The notes under the pieces were generated by a model that saw only the letters and a list, made by a program, of their open reading frames with translations, searched no databases and was not told where the DNA came from. A DNA stretch of 5,876 nucleotides from JBBQSU01 sp038234815 (GTDB lineage Bacteria > Planctomycetota > Phycisphaerae > Tepidisphaerales > Tepidisphaeraceae). The position numbers and the translations under genes were made by a program. Positions 1 to 3,707 of the stretch are shown here, one piece after another; within the stretch, counting starts at the first letter, position 1; the number at the start of each line of letters is the position of its first letter. The DNA lies in contig JBBQSU010000189.1 in NCBI GenBank assembly GCA_038234815.1, positions 1 to 5,876 on the forward strand, in the 5' to 3' direction.

Positions 1-240
1 GAGCAGCCGACGGGCCAGGCGTCGCAAGCGCCGGGAGAGCGTGCCGCGCGGAAGCCCCAGGGCGTCGGCCAGAACCGACCGGTGCATACACCCCTGCGCC
101 AAGAGCTTGAGGATGGTGCGATCCTGGGGATTGAGCAGATGGGCGTAAGTCAGCCAGACCCGCCAGCGCTGCTCGACCGCCGGTGAATCCGGCCCCGCCC
201 GCCCCGCTGCCCGCCACGACTTGTACTTAAACACGGCCAC
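1..240 (-). CDS. Sigma-70 region 4-like helix-turn-helix protein, 5' part only
   Basis: The frame is open from a GTG at 240 to the left edge (80 codons). It has no ATG start, so a search limited to ATG starts would miss it. The start is supported by GGAGGG at 250-245, four bases upstream; a second in-frame GTG at 234 is the alternative. Residues 1-35 are basic and Trp-containing. Residues 36-80 read as two helices around a turn: LNPQDRTILKLLAQG, then SVLADALGLPRGTLSRRLRR and a basic Arg/Leu tail. This matches the layout of sigma-70 region 4 or a similar DNA-binding helix-turn-helix, in which the second helix contacts DNA. It has its own predicted promoter at 318-290 and lies downstream of rsgA on the same strand. 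It could be a small stand-alone transcription regulator or the start of a longer protein; family membership is inferred and no partner is visible. Confidence 0.6.
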   Translation of the reverse strand, partial: MAVFKYKSWRAAGRAGPDSPAVEQRWRVWLTYAHLLNPQDRTILKLLAQGCMHRSVLADALGLPRGTLSRRLRRLARRLL

Positions 241-244
241 AACG

Positions 245-250
245 CCCTCC
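245..250 (-). promoter_or_regulatory. Shine-Dalgarno site of the helix-turn-helix gene
   Basis: Read on the minus strand, 250-245 is GGAGGG. It lies four bases before GTG 240 and ten before GTG 234. It is the main reason for accepting a non-ATG start for this gene, and it favours GTG 240 only slightly over GTG 234. Confidence 0.6.
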
Positions 251-289
251 GGCCTGAATTGTTGAATGCCTGTTAAACGAACGGGGCGT

Positions 290-318
290 ATGTTAGCTAA
301 ATGTTAGGTAAAAGTCAA
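290..318 (-). promoter_or_regulatory. Sigma-70-type promoter for the helix-turn-helix gene
   Basis: On the minus strand, TTGACT (318-313) is followed by a 17-base spacer and TAACAT (295-290). The -35 box matches TTGACA at 5 of 6 positions, the -10 box matches TATAAT at 4 of 6, and the spacing is ideal. Transcription would begin near 283, leaving an untranslated leader of about 43 bases before GTG 240. The boxes sit in an AT-rich island inside otherwise GC-rich DNA. The whole promoter is overlaid by 11-bp tandem repeats, so a regulator bound there would compete with or contact RNA polymerase. Confidence 0.6.
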
Positions 319-322
319 GTAA
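290..322. repeat. Three tandem 11-bp direct repeats over a promoter
   Basis: On the plus strand the units are ATGTTAGCTAA (290-300), ATGTTAGGTAA (301-311) and AAGTCAAGTAA (312-322). The first two differ at one base; the third matches the second at 8 of 11. The 11-bp period is about one helical turn, so equivalent bases lie on the same DNA face. The array covers the -35 box, the spacer and the -10 box of the minus-strand promoter. Arrays of this period are typical binding sites for OmpR/PhoB-type or SARP-type regulators, which bind head to tail. A role as an operator is inference. Confidence 0.5.
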
Positions 323-478
323 AAAAGAGGGAGAAGCATGAGATTTAATATATTGCAAACTTATCGAATTGCTAGGCTTTGGTGGCCCGCCGAAGGGAGA
401 TAACGAACTCCCTGACGGCGGCGACACGTGGCCCTGTCAAAAGGACAGAAGGAACAATGATCCCTTTGCAACTGCGCA

Positions 479-509
479 CAAAACAAAATATACAATGGCC
501 CCTTATTGT
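479..509 (-). terminator. Weak candidate terminator after rsgA
   Basis: Starting five bases past the rsgA stop, the minus strand reads ACAAT (509-505), an 8-base loop, ATTGT (496-492), then the T-rich run ATATTTTGTTTT (491-480). The position and T tract suit a factor-independent terminator. The stem has only five AT-rich pairs, which is weak, so the call is tentative. Confidence 0.3.
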
Positions 510-513
510 CCGA

Positions 514-1551
514 TCAGGCCAGCGATTCCCGAATCCGCTCGTAGCTCTCGGCACGCCAGGTGGGGGCGGTGCCGGCTTCGATGTCGGGGAAAAAGTCGAT
601 GAGATTTTCCTGCGTGATTTGCCAGAGCCCGAAGAGTTTGACCCCCGGAGTGTCGATGACCGCTCCGCCCATCGTCAGCGGGTAGATGCGGGCGCTGGTC
701 GTGGTGTGAATGCCCTTCTGGTGCATGGCGCTGATCAGGCCCGTGCGCAGGTTCAGCGCCGGCTCGATGGCGTTGATCAGGCTGCTCTTTCCCACCCCGC
801 TATGGCCGGCCAGCACGGTTTCTTTGCCTTGCAGCACCTGCCGAAGTTCATCAATCCCTTCACCGGTTTGCACGCTGCTGCAGAGCGTCCTCACCCCCAG
901 CGATTGGTAATGGCTCAAAATCGCTTGCAGCTCGGGCCGGTCGTTCTTCTCCGCCGTGTCGATCTTGTTGATGCAAAGCACCGCGGCCAGCCCGCCCGAT
1001 CGCCCGGCGATCACCATCCGGTCGATCAGCCCCCATTTCACTTCCGGCGCGTGCAGCGAGGCCACAATGAGCATCTGCTCGGCATTGGCGACGATCGGGT
1101 GCTGCTCGATCGCCTTAAAACTGTCGGCCCGGGTCAGCACCGTTTTACGAGGCATGATCTGCTCGATCACGGCTTCGGGCTGATCGGGATCGGGCGCAGT
1201 CGATTGCGGGCTTGACGACGGCCGGATGCGGACGAAATCCCCCACCACGATCGAAGTGTCGCGGCGCTTATGGAGTGTTTTGCGGATGGTACAGAGCAGG
1301 GTCCGGCCGGCACATTCCACCTGGCTGAAGAGCGAATACACCTGCAACACCCGCGCCGTCGGCAGCGATTCCAGATCGCTGCTGGTGCCGGCGTCGAGGC
1401 GCAGTTGTGCCGTCCGCTCGATCTTTCCCTTTTGAAAATGCTTGGTCTTGTCGCCGAATTTCTGTCCCGGCTCGATCCGGTCTTCGTCCATGCTCCCGGC
1501 CAGATACCGGGTAGTGAAATCCTTCTGGCGAGTGTGTTTGCGACTGCCCAT
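514..1551 (-). CDS. rsgA: Small ribosomal subunit biogenesis GTPase RsgA
   Basis: The protein has 345 residues. RsgA (YjeQ/YloQ) is a cytoplasmic, circularly permuted GTPase that assists late 30S ribosome maturation. An N-terminal basic extension (1-65) precedes an OB-like domain (about 66-133). The GTPase motifs then come in the permuted order: NKID (195-198), SSVQTGEG (225-232), P-loop GHSGVGKSS (249-257), TTT of switch I (283-285) and DTPG (300-303). The family normally ends with a zinc knuckle, C-x4-C-x-H-x5-C. Here FFPDI (320-324) runs straight into EAGTAPTWRAESYERIRESL, which aligns without a gap to the last helix of E. coli RsgA. About 25 residues carrying all four zinc ligands are therefore absent in frame. 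The start ATG lies 9 bases after the cyclophilin stop, with GAGGA just upstream. M21 is a possible alternative start. Confidence 0.95.
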   Translation of the reverse strand: MGSRKHTRQKDFTTRYLAGSMDEDRIEPGQKFGDKTKHFQKGKIERTAQLRLDAGTSSDLESLPTARVLQVYSLFSQVECAGRTLLCTIRKTLHKRRDTSIVVGDFVRIRPSSSPQSTAPDPDQPEAVIEQIMPRKTVLTRADSFKAIEQHPIVANAEQMLIVASLHAPEVKWGLIDRMVIAGRSGGLAAVLCINKIDTAEKNDRPELQAILSHYQSLGVRTLCSSVQTGEGIDELRQVLQGKETVLAGHSGVGKSSLINAIEPALNLRTGLISAMHQKGIHTTTSARIYPLTMGGAVIDTPGVKLFGLWQITQENLIDFFPDIEAGTAPTWRAESYERIRESLA

Positions 1552-1560
1552 GTCCTCGAT

Positions 1561-2586
1561 TCAGGGTTGAGTGGATGCCGGCTCGGTGCTCGCCGGCTGG
1601 GTTGATGGCTGCGTTGATGGCGCCGGTTGATCGGCCAGCAGAATCGCCCAAGGCTCGGTGCTCGCCGGTTGGGTTGATGGCGCCGGTTGATCGGCCAGCA
1701 GCATCGACCGATACGGATTGTGATCCTTGTCCACCTTTTTCACCGCCACGGTTTGCATCACCACCGGCTCGGCCGGCCGGCCGGTTCGCGCGTCGGCCAC
1801 CGGCACGCTGCCAATCGCCCGCAGGGTTTCCAAACCTTTCACCACTTTTCCAAACACCGTATACCTGCGGTCCAGTTGCTGGGTGTTTTTGTAATTCAGG
1901 CAGATGAAGAACTGGCTGCCGGCGGTGTTGGCAAAATCGCCACGCGGGGGCACGCCGGGGGATTCGTTCGGGTCGCCGGTTCGGGCCATCGACAGCGCGC
2001 CCTCTTCGTGCGGGCGGTCATTAAATTCCGCGTCGATGAAATACCCCGGGCTGCCCGTTCCGTCGCCGCGGGGGTCGCCGCCTTGTATGACAAAATCCGG
2101 CACGATGCGGTGAAACGTCAATCCGTCAAAATACCCGCCCTGTGCCAGTGTCAGAAAACTCCGGGCGGTGTTCGGCGCCACGTCGTAATAAAAGATCATC
2201 TGCATGTCCCCCTTGTTGGTGGTCATGTCGATGTAGGCAAGCGTTTCGACGCGAACGATCATCGGCCCCGGCGGCGCGCCCCGACGTTTGTCCTGAAACA
2301 CTTCAAACACCAGCGGGGTTCCTTCAAATTCCACCAGGCTTTTCCCCGGTGCAACGCCATAAAGCACGTACGTCCCCGGGGAGTTCAGCGCCGGAAACAG
2401 CGCTTTAACATCCACCACCCCGGCAGCCACCTGGTCCGATCCCTTCGTCTCCTGAAGCTTTCCGGCAAAATCCGTCAGCACCAGGCGCACCGGACTGGCG
2501 ACGCGGACTTCGATCGGCTTGTTCGGGGGATACCAGGCGCGCGTCGGTTCCAACAGGGTCGCCAGCAACATCAATGTCGATAACAT
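1561..2586 (-). CDS. Exported cyclophilin-type peptidyl-prolyl cis-trans isomerase
   Basis: The protein has 341 residues. It should catalyse cis-trans isomerisation of Xaa-Pro bonds, assisting protein folding outside the cytoplasm. Residues 1-17 (MLSTLMLLATLLEPTRA) look like a short signal sequence, although the n-region lacks Lys/Arg. Residues 20-112 form a beta-rich domain I do not recognise. The cyclophilin fold spans about 118-286, with FHRIVPDFVIQGGD (158-171, catalytic Arg160), LSMAR (198-202), SQFFICL (224-230) and VFGKVV (244-249). The Trp that helps bind cyclosporin in human CypA is replaced by Gln near 237, as expected for an insensitive enzyme. The tail (295-341) is repetitive and rich in Ser, Thr, Pro and Gln. 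The start is well fixed: an in-frame TGA lies five codons upstream and GAAAGG (2600-2595) is the ribosome site. It heads the operon with rsgA. Confidence 0.93.
   Translation of the reverse strand: MLSTLMLLATLLEPTRAWYPPNKPIEVRVASPVRLVLTDFAGKLQETKGSDQVAAGVVDVKALFPALNSPGTYVLYGVAPGKSLVEFEGTPLVFEVFQDKRRGAPPGPMIVRVETLAYIDMTTNKGDMQMIFYYDVAPNTARSFLTLAQGGYFDGLTFHRIVPDFVIQGGDPRGDGTGSPGYFIDAEFNDRPHEEGALSMARTGDPNESPGVPPRGDFANTAGSQFFICLNYKNTQQLDRRYTVFGKVVKGLETLRAIGSVPVADARTGRPAEPVVMQTVAVKKVDKDHNPYRSMLLADQPAPSTQPASTEPWAILLADQPAPSTQPSTQPASTEPASTQP
1580..1706. repeat. In-frame direct duplication encoding the cyclophilin tail
   Basis: Two near-identical copies lie at 1580-1646 and 1652-1706. They begin with GGCTCGGTGCTCGCCGG and end with CGGCCAGCAG followed by (A/C)ATCG. 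The first copy carries an extra 12 bases (1609-1620), itself a local duplication of a Ser-Thr-Gln-Pro block. Start-to-start distance is 72 bases, so the frame is kept. In protein terms LLADQPAPSTQP occurs twice (296-307 and 316-327), each with a PASTEP block. This pattern fits recent unequal exchange or slippage. Confidence 0.85.
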
Positions 2587-2681
2587 TTCAAAAGCCTTTC
2601 ACGGTTCATGGGCCTGTAGGCCAATACCCTATTTTGCCAGAACCCCACTATAAAAGCCCGCGGTTCATTCAGCGAGGGGTT
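2587..2681. promoter_or_regulatory. Divergent promoter spacer between the cyclophilin and cheR-like genes
   Basis: This 95-base gap must drive rsgA and the cyclophilin leftwards and the CheR-like gene rightwards. It holds a dyad GGCCT-GT-AGGCC at 2611-2622 and a plus-strand TATAAA at 2649-2654 that could be a -10 box, but no convincing -35 box lies 16-18 bases before it. The octamer CGGTTCAT occurs twice in direct orientation (2602-2609 and 2661-2668). I could not find a clear promoter for the minus-strand operon. Confidence 0.4.
2611..2622. repeat. Short dyad GGCCT-GT-AGGCC
   Basis: The arms of five bases are perfect inverted repeats around a 2-base centre. It lies 25 bases upstream of the cyclophilin start and 60 bases upstream of the chosen start of the CheR-like gene. 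A centre this short suits a protein-binding site better than an RNA hairpin. Function is unproven. Confidence 0.35.
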
Positions 2682-3707
2682 ATGCTCTTGGAACAAACGC
2701 TGGATTGTTCCCTCGCCAGGAGATTGCGCGTGCGAAATATATATCGCGTGGTAAATTCATCGGTTCCGACCGAGCGGCGAAATATGGATGCCCAAGCCCG
2801 AGAACATCGCCTGATGCACTTGAATTACGAAGGCGTACCCAACCGCCGGCCGGCTCGCGGTCTCGAGACGCCTTCGCAGCCCCCGCCCGCGGGGCCGGAT
2901 GACAAGCCTATCCCGCCGAGCCACCCGGCCCACCGGCCCGAAGCCCCTCTGCATGACCTGATCGCTTGGATTTTTGATAAAGCCGGTCTCGATGCCAGGC
3001 ACTATGCCGTCCCCCCGCTTCAGCGCCGCCTGCCCGCCTGCCTGCGCGCCCTTCGGGTTCATTCCCCCGACGAGGCCCGGTCGGCGATCAACCAAAAACC
3101 TTCCCTCCTGACAACCGCAGTCGACGCCCTGCTGTTGGGCGTCACGGAATTTTTCCGGGACCCCGAAGTCTTCACCGACCTCGCCGGATTTTTACCGGGC
3201 GCCATCCCAAAAAACCGCCCGCTTCGCGTACTTAGTGCTTCCTGTTCAGCGGGCTGTGAGTTATACTCTGTCGCCATTGTTCTTTCAGAACTGGGATTGC
3301 TCAGCGCGTGTGAGTTAGTGGGTAGCGATTGTCGGGCCGAGGCCTTGGATCACGCAAACGGCGGGTCATACACCGAATCATTTTTGCGGCAGGTGACCCT
3401 CGAACGTCGTAATCGGCATTTTGAGGCGCATGGGAACGCCCTTCGTCTGCGCCTGCCCCTTGGGTCGATCGTCCGGTGGGTTCAGCAGGACGTTTTCAAC
3501 TTTGCTTTAGGCGATCTCTGGGATGTGATTTTATGGCGAAACACCTCCATCTATCTGAAGCCGACGGCGGCGCAATCGGTCTGGAAGAACCTGGTCCAGA
3601 GCCTTCATCCTTCGGGCCTGCTGGTGACGGGCAAAGCCGAGAGACCCCTCGGCCTGCCACACCTGACCCGATTGACGCCCTGCATTTACCGCACCGAGCC
3701 GGCTTGA
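2682..3707 (+). CDS. CheR-type methyltransferase, divergent
   Basis: The protein has 341 residues from ATG 2682, which follows GAGGGG (2674-2679). The frame is open back to ATG 2574, but that start lies inside the divergent cyclophilin gene. ATG 2784 is another option with a poor ribosome site. CheR proteins use S-adenosylmethionine to methylate glutamates of chemoreceptors. Residues 1-88 are basic to Pro-rich linker. The CheR helical domain follows (about 89-168) with the hallmark TEFFRD (155-160), then the SAM fold with SASCSAGCELYS (185-196), GSD (214-216) and WDVILWRNTSIYL (280-292). Usual forms are SAGCSTGEEPYS and FD-IFCRN-IYF, so the first glycine, GEEP and the Cys of CRN are altered; binding or activity may be reduced. 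No CheA, CheB or receptor gene is in view. Its stop overlaps the candidate sensor start. The family is secure; the substrate is unknown. Confidence 0.8.
   Translation: MLLEQTLDCSLARRLRVRNIYRVVNSSVPTERRNMDAQAREHRLMHLNYEGVPNRRPARGLETPSQPPPAGPDDKPIPPSHPAHRPEAPLHDLIAWIFDKAGLDARHYAVPPLQRRLPACLRALRVHSPDEARSAINQKPSLLTTAVDALLLGVTEFFRDPEVFTDLAGFLPGAIPKNRPLRVLSASCSAGCELYSVAIVLSELGLLSACELVGSDCRAEALDHANGGSYTESFLRQVTLERRNRHFEAHGNALRLRLPLGSIVRWVQQDVFNFALGDLWDVILWRNTSIYLKPTAAQSVWKNLVQSLHPSGLLVTGKAERPLGLPHLTRLTPCIYRTEPA

Noticed and set aside
424..448. Small hairpin CTGTC-AAAAG-GACAG with an overlapping alternative GACA/TGTC pairing, resembling an attenuator
   Set aside because: The stems have four or five pairs and no T tract follows on either strand; no leader gene sits at the right place.
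379..1215. Long plus-strand open frame opposite rsgA
   Set aside because: It is antisense to a confidently recognised GTPase gene, and its translation is His/Arg/Gly-rich with no family motifs.
1687..2583. Long plus-strand open frame opposite the cyclophilin gene
   Set aside because: Antisense shadow of a recognised gene; the translation is His/Arg-rich low-complexity sequence with no motif.
2734..2745. AAATATATAT stretch as a -10 box for a later CheR-like start at 2784
   Set aside because: No matching -35 box lies 16-18 bases upstream and ATG 2784 lacks a ribosome site; kept only as an alternative start.
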